7,117 nt of DNA from Pseudomonadota bacterium (GCA_023405565.1 JAEXXW010000668.1:1-7117); one strand, 5' to 3'. Counted from the first letter of the stretch, positions 1 to 5,565 are shown. Notes: generated by a model not told the origin, from the sequence alone. Numbers and translations: made by a program.

Positions 1-72
1 GATCACATCTCATGCCTATGAGGCAGATGCCGCCCGCTCGCTCGTCTGAACGGCGGACGGTATCTCCAGCGA
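1..72. other. Left-edge non-assigned segment, possible 3' end of a convergent gene
   Basis: These 72 bases lie beyond the stop codon of the minus-strand hydrolase. On the plus strand one frame is open from base 2 to a TGA at 47-49 and reads ITSHAYEADAARSLV. This could be the C-terminus of a gene entering from the left and converging on the hydrolase, but 15 codons are too few to identify it. A small hairpin with arms CTCAT (9-13) and ATGAG (18-22) and a 4-base loop is also present. No T-run follows it on either strand, so it is not a clear terminator. Confidence 0.2.
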
Positions 73-924
73 TCAGCGGAACGTGTTGGTCAGCGTACCA
101 AGCCCTGAAATCGAAACCGTCACCACATCGCCCGCGCGCAGGAATTTCGGCGGATTGAAGCCGATGCCGACGCCGGCCGGTGTGCCGGTCGAGATGATAT
201 CGCCCGGCACGAGCGTCAGACCCGCCGAGATCGTCGAGACGAGGGTCGGGATGTCGAAGATCAGATCGCGGGTGTTTGCGTTTTGACGCAGTTCCTTGTT
301 CACCCAGCATTTGACGTCGAGGTTTTCCGGATCGACTTCATCGCCGGTGACGATCCACGGACCCATCGGGCAGAATGTATCGAGCGCCTTGCCGAGAAAC
401 CATTGCTTGTGATTGCGCTGCCGGTCGCGCGCCGTCACGTCGTTGATGATCGTGTAGCCGAAGATGTGTGCGTAAGCCTGGTCCTTCGGGATATCGCGCC
501 CACGCTTGCCGATGACGACGGCGAGTTCGGCCTCATAGTCGACGCTCGGTGTCGCCTGCGGATGCAGATCGACATCAGCGTCCGGACCGATCACCGAGCT
601 CGCGGGTTTGGTGAACACCGCCGGATATTCGTCAATCTCCGCGCCTTTCACGGCGCCGGCCTCGAAGCCGCTGTTGGAGAATTCCTTCGCATGTTCGCGG
701 TAGTTCTTGCCGACGCAGAAGATGTTGCGTTCCGGCGAAGGAATCGGAGCGAGCAATTTGACCTGCGAAAGGGCAATGTCGGGCCCGGATGCTTTGGCCG
801 TCACCTTGCCGGAAATGATGTCGAGAACGGAAGTCACGTCCTCAACCACTTTCAGCGTGGCTTTGCTCTCGTCGACAAGGCCGACTTTGGTTTTTCCGTC
901 CAGTACAAATGTCGCAAGCTTCAT
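73..924 (-). CDS. Fumarylacetoacetate hydrolase (FAH) family protein
   Basis: A 283-residue soluble enzyme of the FAH superfamily, whose members hydrolyse or isomerise beta-diketo and 2-oxo acids using a divalent metal (acylpyruvases, 2-hydroxyhepta-2,4-diene-1,7-dioate isomerases, oxaloacetate decarboxylases). The conserved core is visible. VGKNYREHAKEF (71-82) is the active-site entry segment. FTKPASSVIGP (104-114) follows. SVDYEAELAVVIGK (127-140) supplies the metal ligands Glu131 and Glu133, and Asp162 in INDVTARD is the third. GKALDTFCPMGPW (178-190) and STGTPAGVG (245-253) complete the fold. Length is normal for the short, FAHD1-like branch rather than true tyrosine-pathway FAH (over 400 residues). 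The reading frame stays open 112 codons further upstream, but that stretch lies antisense to the next gene. The ATG at 922-924 begins the typical MKLATF start, with a GGAG 12 bases before it. It sits 35 bases downstream of the Bug gene, so the two are probably co-transcribed. The exact substrate cannot be read from the sequence. Confidence 0.93.
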   Translation of the reverse strand: MKLATFVLDGKTKVGLVDESKATLKVVEDVTSVLDIISGKVTAKASGPDIALSQVKLLAPIPSPERNIFCVGKNYREHAKEFSNSGFEAGAVKGAEIDEYPAVFTKPASSVIGPDADVDLHPQATPSVDYEAELAVVIGKRGRDIPKDQAYAHIFGYTIINDVTARDRQRNHKQWFLGKALDTFCPMGPWIVTGDEVDPENLDVKCWVNKELRQNANTRDLIFDIPTLVSTISAGLTLVPGDIISTGTPAGVGIGFNPPKFLRAGDVVTVSISGLGTLTNTFR

Positions 925-959
925 GACGCGATAGCGCTCCGATTCCAGTGTCAGTTGAG

Positions 960-1961
960 TTATTCGACTTTGCCGATCTTCTTGACCGCGGCAATCAACC
1001 GCGCGCTGTCGGCTTCGAAGAAGCGGGTGAATTCCGCCTGATCGAGATAGGCGGGCGGGCTGCCGGCCGCATCGAACGTCTTGATGACCTCCGGCGCCTT
1101 CATCGCCTGGCGCATGCCATCGCGCAGCTTGGTCATCACCGCGTCGGGGACGCCCTTCGGCGTGAACAGGCCAGCCCAGATGTAGAATTCGACATCCGGA
1201 TAGCCGAGCTCCTTGAAAGTCGGAAGGTCCGGAAAGCTCGGGACGCGTTCCGCTCCCCAATTGGCGAGCACACGGATCTTGCCGTCATCGACCTGCGGCT
1301 TGAGAACGCCAGGCGCGGATGCGAGCGCCTGAACCGTGCCGGACAACAATGCCGTCAGTGCGGGAGCAGCGCCGCGGAACGGCACATGCAGCAGCTTGAT
1401 GCCGGCAGCGGCGGCAAACATTTCCATCGCGATATGCAATGTGCCGTAAGGCCCTGACGATCCGTACGGAATTTGACCGGGCCGCGCTTTTGCGTCCTCG
1501 ACGAAGTCCTTCAAGGTCTTCCATGGCGCGGAAGCCGGCACTGCGAGCAATGTCGGGTCGGCAAGAATGCGCGCGACCGGCGTGAATTGTGACACTTCAT
1601 AGGCCGGGGTGCGTCCGAACAGGCGATCGGCTTCCGGAAGCACCGCAAGCGACGACAATGTCACGAGCTGGGTGTAGCCATCCGGTGCCGACCGGGCGAC
1701 GGCGGCGTTGCCGACCGAACCACCTGCGCCGCCGGCGCGGTTGTCGACGACGATGGGGCGTCCGAGGATTTTCTCCAGCGCGGCGGCAACCGGACGTGCA
1801 GCGAGGTCAGCCTGACCGCCGGCCGGGAAGGGGACGATGAATGTAATATTTCTCTCAGGCCAAGCGCCTTGGGCGCGGGCTCCGGTGGCAAAAGCAGCCA
1901 GCGATCCCTGCGCCGCCAGCGGCAGCGCGGCCGCCCGTAAAAGAAAATTCCTCCGATCCAT
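960..1961 (-). CDS. Bug/TctC-family periplasmic tricarboxylate-type solute-binding protein
   Basis: A 333-residue extracytoplasmic binding protein of the Bug (TctC) family, which typically captures carboxylates, amino acids or aromatic acids for tripartite tricarboxylate transporters or acts as a sensor. The N-terminus MDRRNFLLRAAALPLAA carries a twin-arginine motif (RRNFLL), a hydrophobic stretch and an AxA site (ARA, 28-30, before QGAWPE), so Tat export with cleavage near residue 30 is likely. Family hallmarks are ITFIVPFPAGGQADLAAR (39-56), VVDNRAGGAGGSVG (71-84), APDGYT (92-97), PYGSSGPYGTLH (165-176) and LLHVPFRGAAPALTALLSG (190-208), with PSFPDLPTFKELGYPD near 241-256. The frame is open upstream to another ATG at 2037-2039. 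The ATG at 1959-1961 is chosen because AAAGGGAGA precedes it by 9 bases and the export signal starts there. No TctA or TctB membrane subunits are in the window, so this is an orphan binding protein here. It is first in an operon with the hydrolase and divergent from the GntR gene. Confidence 0.95.
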   Translation of the reverse strand: MDRRNFLLRAAALPLAAQGSLAAFATGARAQGAWPERNITFIVPFPAGGQADLAARPVAAALEKILGRPIVVDNRAGGAGGSVGNAAVARSAPDGYTQLVTLSSLAVLPEADRLFGRTPAYEVSQFTPVARILADPTLLAVPASAPWKTLKDFVEDAKARPGQIPYGSSGPYGTLHIAMEMFAAAAGIKLLHVPFRGAAPALTALLSGTVQALASAPGVLKPQVDDGKIRVLANWGAERVPSFPDLPTFKELGYPDVEFYIWAGLFTPKGVPDAVMTKLRDGMRQAMKAPEVIKTFDAAGSPPAYLDQAEFTRFFEADSARLIAAVKKIGKVE

Positions 1962-1970
1962 AAAACGTAT

Positions 1971-1978
1971 CTCCCTTT
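1971..1978 (-). promoter_or_regulatory. Ribosome binding site of the Bug gene
   Basis: On the minus strand the sequence reads AAAGGGAG, then nine bases, then the ATG at 1959-1961. This strong Shine-Dalgarno match fixes the start at the twin-arginine methionine and argues against the longer in-frame reading from 2039. Confidence 0.8.
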
Positions 1979-2020
1979 TTTGTGATCCAATTGTGAACCA
2001 ATCTGGTGTGGTTGGGTCGA

Positions 2021-2049
2021 TGAGGACACGAAGGATCACAGATTGTCAA
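2021..2049 (-). promoter_or_regulatory. Candidate promoter of the Bug-hydrolase operon
   Basis: On the minus strand a perfect TTGACA lies at 2049-2044. Seventeen bases later comes TCCTCA (2026-2021), a poor -10 match, as is common in alphaproteobacteria and in regulated promoters. The -35 overlaps the ATTG-T-CAAT palindrome (2042-2050), and GGATCACA lies in the spacer, so a protein bound there would block polymerase. The call rests mainly on the -35 element. Confidence 0.35.
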
Positions 2050-2067
2050 TCCATTGATGGCTATGAC

Positions 2068-2096
2068 TTGCGTCGTGATCAGCTTGGCGATAAATG
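2068..2096 (+). promoter_or_regulatory. Weak candidate promoter of the GntR gene
   Basis: TTGCGT (2068-2073) and TAAATG (2091-2096) are separated by 17 bases and lie about 30 bases before the GTG start. Both hexamers match the consensus only in part. The TGATCA palindrome (2076-2081) falls in the spacer and a GGATCAC copy overlaps the end of the -10, which would suit autorepression. Confidence 0.2.
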
Positions 2097-2114
2097 GATC
2101 ACGATTGGTTCAAT

Positions 2115-2119
2115 AAAGG
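2115..2119 (+). promoter_or_regulatory. Ribosome binding site deciding the GTG start of the GntR gene
   Basis: AAAGG lies eight bases before GTG (2128-2130). The next in-frame ATG (2167) has no comparable purine-rich site, and starting there would clip the beginning of the winged-helix domain. Confidence 0.6.
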
Positions 2120-2127
2120 CAGCCATC

Positions 2128-2829
2128 GTGACGAGCCTCAACACCCGGACGAAAGCGCGCCAATCCATGACGGCGGCGCTCACTTACATCCAAGGCGAGA
2201 TCGACAGGGGGGCGTGGCAGCCCGGTGAAAGGCTGCCGGCCGAACGCGATCTGGTCGAGCGATTTGGTCTCGCCCGCAACACGCTGCGCAAGATTCTCGA
2301 TCAGCTCGAAGAAAAGGGCGTCATCACGCGTCATGTCGGACGCGGCACATTCGTCGCCGAGCCATCAACCGATCAACAGGCGTCGGATCCGCTGGTGAGC
2401 AAGATCAGGCACGCCAGCCCTGCCGAGGTGATGGATATCCGTCTGATGCTGGAGCCGCAGAGCGGCGAGATCGCCGCGGCGCGCGCGATCGCCAGCGATT
2501 TTGCCGAGATGGACCGTTGCCTGCACGAATGCGAGATCGCCAAAAGCGTTGCGGCATTCGAGACATGGGATGGACGATTGCATCAGCGCATCATTGCCGC
2601 TGCGCGCAATCAGCTTCTCGCCGACATCTATGATGCGATCAATGGCGTTCGCCTGACGACGCAATGGGGCAAGTTGAAGGAACGGAGCCTGACTGCGGAG
2701 CGGCGGATCATCTATCAGGAGCAGCATCGCCGCATCGTTGGCGCGTTACGGCAACGGGACGGTGAGCGTGCACGCGCCGAGATCCGCGATCATCTGTTGT
2801 CGGTGCGCGAAAGCCTCGGCGGTTTGTAG
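2128..2829 (+). CDS. GntR-family transcriptional regulator, FadR/FCD subfamily
   Basis: A 233-residue DNA-binding regulator. The N-terminal winged helix-turn-helix spans about residues 15-78. AALTYIQGEIDRGAWQPGE is followed by the hallmark RLPAERDLVERFGLARNTLR (35-54), and the wing is GVITRHVGRGTFV (64-76). Residues 90-230 form the all-helical FCD effector domain. Its probable metal and ligand residues are Asp148 and His152 (WDGRLH), His200 (EQHRR) and His222 (RDHLL), the set that binds metal and small organic acids in this subfamily. The frame stays open 97 codons upstream with other ATGs (for example 2020 and 2167). GTG at 2128 is preferred because AAAGG (2115-2119) precedes it by eight bases and because it starts just before the DNA-binding domain. 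An upstream start would run through the divergent control region. Being divergent from the Bug-hydrolase operon, it is probably that operon's regulator and responds to the substrate or an intermediate. Confidence 0.93.
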   Translation: MTSLNTRTKARQSMTAALTYIQGEIDRGAWQPGERLPAERDLVERFGLARNTLRKILDQLEEKGVITRHVGRGTFVAEPSTDQQASDPLVSKIRHASPAEVMDIRLMLEPQSGEIAAARAIASDFAEMDRCLHECEIAKSVAAFETWDGRLHQRIIAAARNQLLADIYDAINGVRLTTQWGKLKERSLTAERRIIYQEQHRRIVGALRQRDGERARAEIRDHLLSVRESLGGL

Positions 2830-2830
2830 A

Positions 2831-2867
2831 CAAGCAAGCCGGTCTCAAAACGAACCCGGCCTGCTTG
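2831..2867. terminator. Hairpin between convergent GntR and YCII genes
   Basis: Arms CAAGCAAGCCGG (2831-2842) and CCGGCCTGCTTG (2856-2867) enclose a 13-base loop. Eleven of twelve positions pair on the plus strand. On the minus strand the odd position becomes a G-U wobble, so that RNA stem is continuous. It starts one base after the GntR stop codon and ends 27 bases from the YCII stop codon, where a shared bidirectional terminator is expected. Neither strand shows a strong U-run after the stem, so intrinsic termination may be inefficient or assisted. Confidence 0.6.
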
Positions 2868-2894
2868 ATCGTTCCAAGGATATCTTTCCAACGG

Positions 2895-3329
2895 TTATGA
2901 AGGCTTTTGTTGGCTGGCCACTTTATCGCGCAGCCGTTCTTCCTGGTCGGCAAGCTCCGGCGTGAATTCCTCCCCGAAGTCGGCCGCTTCAAAGACCGGG
3001 CGGATTTCGATCTCGCTCGGTCCAGGCATCGGATTGGGGCAGCGCTTCACCCATTCGACAGCCTCGGCCATATCCTTCACCTGCCAGAGCCAGAATCCGG
3101 CGACCAGTTCCTTGGTCTCTGCGAAGGGGCCGTCGATGACAGCGCGGCTGGCGCCGTTGAAAGCCACGCGTTTGCCCAGTGACGATGGCTTGAGGCCTTC
3201 GCCGGCCAGCATGATGCCGGCATTGACCAGGTCCTCGTTGAACTTGCCCATCGCCGCCAGCATCTCGGTGGTCGGCATGGTGCCTGTTTCCGAGTCCTTC
3301 GTTGCCTTCACCAGAACCATCACACGCAT
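2895..3329 (-). CDS. YCII-related / DGPF-domain protein
   Basis: A 144-residue soluble protein with the YCII (DGPF) fold, a small dimeric alpha/beta barrel. It starts MRVMVLVKATKDSE, the usual first strand, and carries the signature VIDGPFAETKELVAGFWLW (64-82), followed by a helix (KDMAEAVEWVKRCP) and the strand SEIEIRPVFE (105-114). The last 25 residues are charged and poorly conserved. The start at 3327-3329 is firm because AGAGGAGA lies seven bases upstream. The biochemical role of these proteins is not settled. Many are encoded beside an ECF-type sigma factor, but none is in this window, and the neighbours here are exodeoxyribonuclease III upstream on the same strand and a convergent GntR gene downstream. 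A 107-base gap with hairpins separates it from the exonuclease gene, so it probably has its own transcript. Confidence 0.9.
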   Translation of the reverse strand: MRVMVLVKATKDSETGTMPTTEMLAAMGKFNEDLVNAGIMLAGEGLKPSSLGKRVAFNGASRAVIDGPFAETKELVAGFWLWQVKDMAEAVEWVKRCPNPMPGPSEIEIRPVFEAADFGEEFTPELADQEERLRDKVASQQKPS

Positions 3330-3336
3330 TGTCCAG

Positions 3337-3344
3337 TCTCCTCT
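3337..3344 (-). promoter_or_regulatory. Ribosome binding site of the YCII-domain gene
   Basis: AGAGGAGA on the minus strand lies seven bases before the ATG at 3327-3329. This is a near-ideal Shine-Dalgarno sequence and suggests efficient translation. Confidence 0.8.
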
Positions 3345-3351
3345 GATCCGT

Positions 3352-3370
3352 CGAGGCCGTCTTGGCCTCG
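3352..3370. repeat. Perfect 7-bp hairpin between the exonuclease and YCII genes
   Basis: Arms CGAGGCC (3352-3358) and GGCCTCG (3364-3370) surround a 5-base loop. It lies downstream of the exonuclease gene and 22 bases upstream of the YCII start codon, on their shared strand. No U-run follows, so it may be a 5' leader structure of the YCII transcript, or a weak or factor-assisted terminator for the exonuclease gene. Confidence 0.35.
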
Positions 3371-3426
3371 CTGCTCACACGACGAACCGTCGCTGGCGGA
3401 ATCGACATCGCGGGAAAACTTTTTTG

Positions 3427-3446
3427 CGACGTCCTTTTAGACGTCG
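3427..3446. repeat. Perfect 7-bp hairpin enclosing the exonuclease stop codon
   Basis: Arms CGACGTC (3427-3433) and GACGTCG (3440-3446) surround a 6-base loop. On the minus strand the loop begins with the TAA stop (3439-3437) of the exonuclease gene, so the last codons form one arm. The minus-strand RNA continues into an A-run rather than U, so this is not a canonical terminator. It may protect the transcript end or be incidental. Confidence 0.35.
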
Positions 3447-4219
3447 AGATCGATCCAGACCGGGACGTGGTCGGACGGTTTCTCCCAGTTGCGTACATGC
3501 TTATCGATCCCGGCGGCCGTCAGCCGGTCGGTGGCCCGCGGCGACAGCAACAGATGGTCGATGCGAATGCCGTTATTCTTCTGCCAGGCGCCGGCCTGAT
3601 AGTCCCAGAAGGTGTAGAGGCCGGCCTGATCGCTGGTGGCGCGGATCGCGTCAGTCAGGCCAAGGCCGGTCAGCGCGCGGAACTTCTCGCGTGTGGGCGG
3701 GCGGAACAGGGCATCCTCGATCCAGGCCGCCGGATTATGAACGTCCTCCGGTGCCGGAATGACATTGTAGTCCCCGGCCAGAACCAGCTCTTCCTCCAGT
3801 TTAAGCCGCTCACGTGCGTAGTCACGCAAGCGGTCCATCCATTTCATTTTGTAGGGATATTTCTCGCTGGCAACTGGATTGCCATTGGGCAGATAGATCG
3901 ATGCGATGCGCACGGCGCCGTTTGGGTGTGACACCAGCGCTTCGATGAAACGGGCATGATCGTCGTCCGGATCGCCGGGCAGGCCGGGAGTCACTTCCTC
4001 CAGCGGGAATTTGGACAGGATCGCGACACCGTTGAACGTTTTCTGACCGTGGATGGCCAGATTATAGCCAAGCTCTTCCAGCGGGGCGCGAGGGAAGGCA
4101 TCGTCGGTGATCTTGGTCTCCTGAAGACAGACTATGTCCGGCTGCCGTTCGTTCAGCCATGCGCAGAGATTTTCCATCCGCTGACGGATCGAATTGATGT
4201 TCCATGTTGCAACGCGCAT
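3437..4219 (-). CDS. xthA: Exodeoxyribonuclease III (AP endonuclease, EEP family)
   Basis: A 260-residue cytoplasmic DNA repair enzyme. It cleaves 5' to abasic sites, removes 3' blocking groups and degrades double-stranded DNA 3' to 5', acting in base excision repair. All catalytic motifs of the exonuclease-endonuclease-phosphatase fold are present: Asn7 (ATWNINSIR), Glu34 (CLQETK, metal ligand), Tyr109 (SIYLPNG), Asp150 and Asn152 (LAGDYNV), Asp221 (IRIDHLL) and the final Asp250-His251 (PSDHVPV). Length matches the family, slightly shorter than the E. coli enzyme, and there is no truncation. The ATG at 4217-4219 gives the standard MRVATWNINS start, with CGGAG about ten bases before it. It is divergent from the RND efflux operon, with 218 bases between start codons. 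No repair partner is adjacent, which is usual for this gene. Confidence 0.97.
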   Translation of the reverse strand: MRVATWNINSIRQRMENLCAWLNERQPDIVCLQETKITDDAFPRAPLEELGYNLAIHGQKTFNGVAILSKFPLEEVTPGLPGDPDDDHARFIEALVSHPNGAVRIASIYLPNGNPVASEKYPYKMKWMDRLRDYARERLKLEEELVLAGDYNVIPAPEDVHNPAAWIEDALFRPPTREKFRALTGLGLTDAIRATSDQAGLYTFWDYQAGAWQKNNGIRIDHLLLSPRATDRLTAAGIDKHVRNWEKPSDHVPVWIDLDV

Positions 4220-4437
4220 GGGATTTTAGCTCCGGCGGGCTATTTGAGACATGCGGCGGGATGACCACATAGTTGCCCGGTGTTTACCGGATATCGGTGC
4301 AATGGGTGCAGTTTTTGCATGGATATGATAGGACATCCACCATCACCGATAGATCGTCGGGGCAGAACGGCGACGAGAAGCGGGATTACATCGAGAGGTA
4401 TGCCAGCCGGCTATCCCGGCATGGTAGAAAGTTGCCG
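4220..4437. promoter_or_regulatory. Divergent intergenic region between xthA and the efflux operon
   Basis: The longest non-coding stretch in the window. It must hold the promoters of both flanking genes. An in-frame ATG at 4273 would extend the adaptor by 55 residues, but that sequence is hydrophilic and unlike any adaptor N-terminus. The region holds several small dyads: CCGGT-GTTT-ACCGG (4277-4290), a near-palindrome ACCG-n5-CGGT (4286-4298), TGCAA/TTGCA (4298-4302 and 4315-4319) and GCCGG-n5-CCGGC (4406-4420). TATGAT (4324-4329) is a fair -10 candidate for the efflux operon, but no good -35 sits at the right distance. No dedicated regulator gene is adjacent. Confidence 0.4.
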
Positions 4438-5565
4438 ATGAGCAGAGGGAAATGGGTTGTCGCGTTGGCTGCGCTCGCCGCCGTCGGGGCGGGAGCGTAT
4501 TATACGCGTTCGATTTGGAATCCGGAGAAGGCCGTCGCACAGACGGCAGCTCCACGTGTTGTGCCGGTTGAAGTCGTGACCGCGCAGTTGCGGGACGTGC
4601 CGGTTCGTCTCGAAGCGCTCGGCACCGTGACGCCGATCGCGAGCGTGGCCATCAAGGCGCGGCTCGAGTCGATGATCACCGGCGTGCATTTCCGCGACGG
4701 TGCGACGGTCAAGGCTGGCGATCTTCTGTTCACGCTGGACGGGCGCCAGCTCGAAGCGGAGATCAAACGTGTCGAGGCGGTGATTGCCGGCGCGGCTGCG
4801 CAGCAGGAGCAGGCCGAACGCGATGTTCAGCGCTACAACGAACTGGTCGCCAAGAATGCCACGACCCAGGTCACGCTGAACAATGCACAGACGGCGGTGA
4901 ATATCGCCCGGGCGACGGCGGAATCGAACCGCGCCACCCTGGAAAATCTGAGAGTTCAGCTCGACTACACGAAAATCCGTGCGCCGATCACCGGGCGCAT
5001 CAGCGCCGCCAATGTCAAGGTCGGCAATTTCGTGCGCCCCGCGGACACGACGCCGCTTGCGACGATCAATCAGATGGTGCCGGTCTATGTGACATTCGGC
5101 TTGCCGCAACGGTCGCTGCCCGATCTGCGCAAGGCTCTCGCGGCTGAAACCGCCACGGTCGAGGCCGTCGCGCCCGGCGATAATCGTGTTGCCCAGGGCC
5201 AGGTCACCATGATCGAGAACACGGTCGATCCGGCCACCGGCATGGTGCTGGTGCGTGCAACGATGGACAACAAGGACGAGTTGCTCTGGCCGGGCACGCT
5301 GGTGAATACCCAGGTCGTGCTGCGCAACGAGAAAGCCGTGGTCGTGCCGTCGCCGGCGGTGCAGGTCAGCCAGACCGGCTCTTATGTCTTCGTGGTCGAG
5401 AATGGTGTTGCAAAGGTGCGCCCTGTCACCGTCGAGCGCACAGTCGATATGCAAAGCGTTATTTCCAAGGGGCTCGAAGGGGGGGAGACGGTCGTGCGCG
5501 ACGGGCAATTGCTGCTTGTCGATGGCACGCGTGTGACCCCGCGCCAGGCAAAGCCCGGGGCATAG
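4438..5565 (+). CDS. RND efflux periplasmic adaptor (membrane fusion protein), MdtA-like
   Basis: A 375-residue HlyD/AcrA-type adaptor that links an inner-membrane RND pump to an outer-membrane channel. Residues 6-22 (WVVALAALAAVGAGAYY) form an uncleaved anchor or signal. There is no cysteine lipobox, so it is not a lipoprotein. The first lipoyl half-motif is at about 66-101 (IKARLESMITGVHF...VKAGDLLFTLD), the coiled-coil hairpin at about 103-175, and the second lipoyl half with the family signature YTKIRAPITGRIS at 177-189. The beta-barrel spans about 212-297 (NTVDPATGMVLVRATM, LLWPGTLVN) and the membrane-proximal domain about 298-375. ATG 4438 is preferred because the anchor starts right after it. 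Only a weak AGAAAG precedes it. The stop codon lies four bases before the pump gene, so the two genes are co-transcribed and probably translationally coupled. The substrate cannot be inferred. Confidence 0.94.
   Translation: MSRGKWVVALAALAAVGAGAYYTRSIWNPEKAVAQTAAPRVVPVEVVTAQLRDVPVRLEALGTVTPIASVAIKARLESMITGVHFRDGATVKAGDLLFTLDGRQLEAEIKRVEAVIAGAAAQQEQAERDVQRYNELVAKNATTQVTLNNAQTAVNIARATAESNRATLENLRVQLDYTKIRAPITGRISAANVKVGNFVRPADTTPLATINQMVPVYVTFGLPQRSLPDLRKALAAETATVEAVAPGDNRVAQGQVTMIENTVDPATGMVLVRATMDNKDELLWPGTLVNTQVVLRNEKAVVVPSPAVQVSQTGSYVFVVENGVAKVRPVTVERTVDMQSVISKGLEGGETVVRDGQLLLVDGTRVTPRQAKPGA

Larger units (their letters stand above)
1981..2114. promoter_or_regulatory. Divergent control region with repeated operator-like motifs
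   Basis: This region separates the Bug operon from the GntR gene. TGTGATCC at 1981-1988 is matched by its exact inverse GGATCACA at 2033-2040, and GGATCACG recurs at 2096-2103. TGAACCAATC at 1994-2003 is matched by its exact inverse GATTGGTTCA at 2103-2112. ATTG and CAAT arms flank short spacers three times: 1990-2002 (5-base gap), 2042-2050 (1-base gap) and 2104-2114 (3-base gap). TGTGA occurs twice 11 bases apart (1981 and 1992). TGATCA lies at 2076-2081. GntR/FCD proteins are dimers that bind short inverted repeats in exactly this kind of divergent region, so autoregulation plus control of the Bug operon is the likely role. Which motif is the true operator is not determined. Confidence 0.55.

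Noticed and set aside
283..1041. A 252-codon plus-strand frame antisense to the hydrolase.
   Set aside because: It runs opposite a well-conserved FAH enzyme and across the gene boundary, and shows no recognisable motif.
925..1260. N-terminal extension of the FAH-family gene by 112 codons.
   Set aside because: It lies out of frame on the same strand inside the Bug gene, is rich in Arg, Gly and Asp with no FAH similarity, and the standard MKLATF start is at 924.
1981..1996. A CRP-type site suggested by TGTGA at 1981 and 1992.
   Set aside because: The two TGTGA copies are direct repeats, not the inverted TGTGA-n6-TCACA arrangement that CRP needs.
4273..4437. Upstream start of the adaptor gene at ATG 4273.
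   Set aside because: It would place 55 hydrophilic residues before the membrane anchor and would fill the divergent promoter region. ATG 4438 directly precedes the anchor.
5479..5485. A run of seven G residues in the adaptor gene as a possible phase-variation tract.
   Set aside because: The tract is short, falls naturally on Glu-Gly-Gly-Glu codons near the 3' end, and the frame is intact. There is no evidence of switching.
4411..5508. A 365-codon open frame on the minus strand opposite the adaptor gene.
   Set aside because: It is the antisense shadow of the adaptor: Arg/His/Asp-rich, no domain or signal, and no plausible ribosome site noted.
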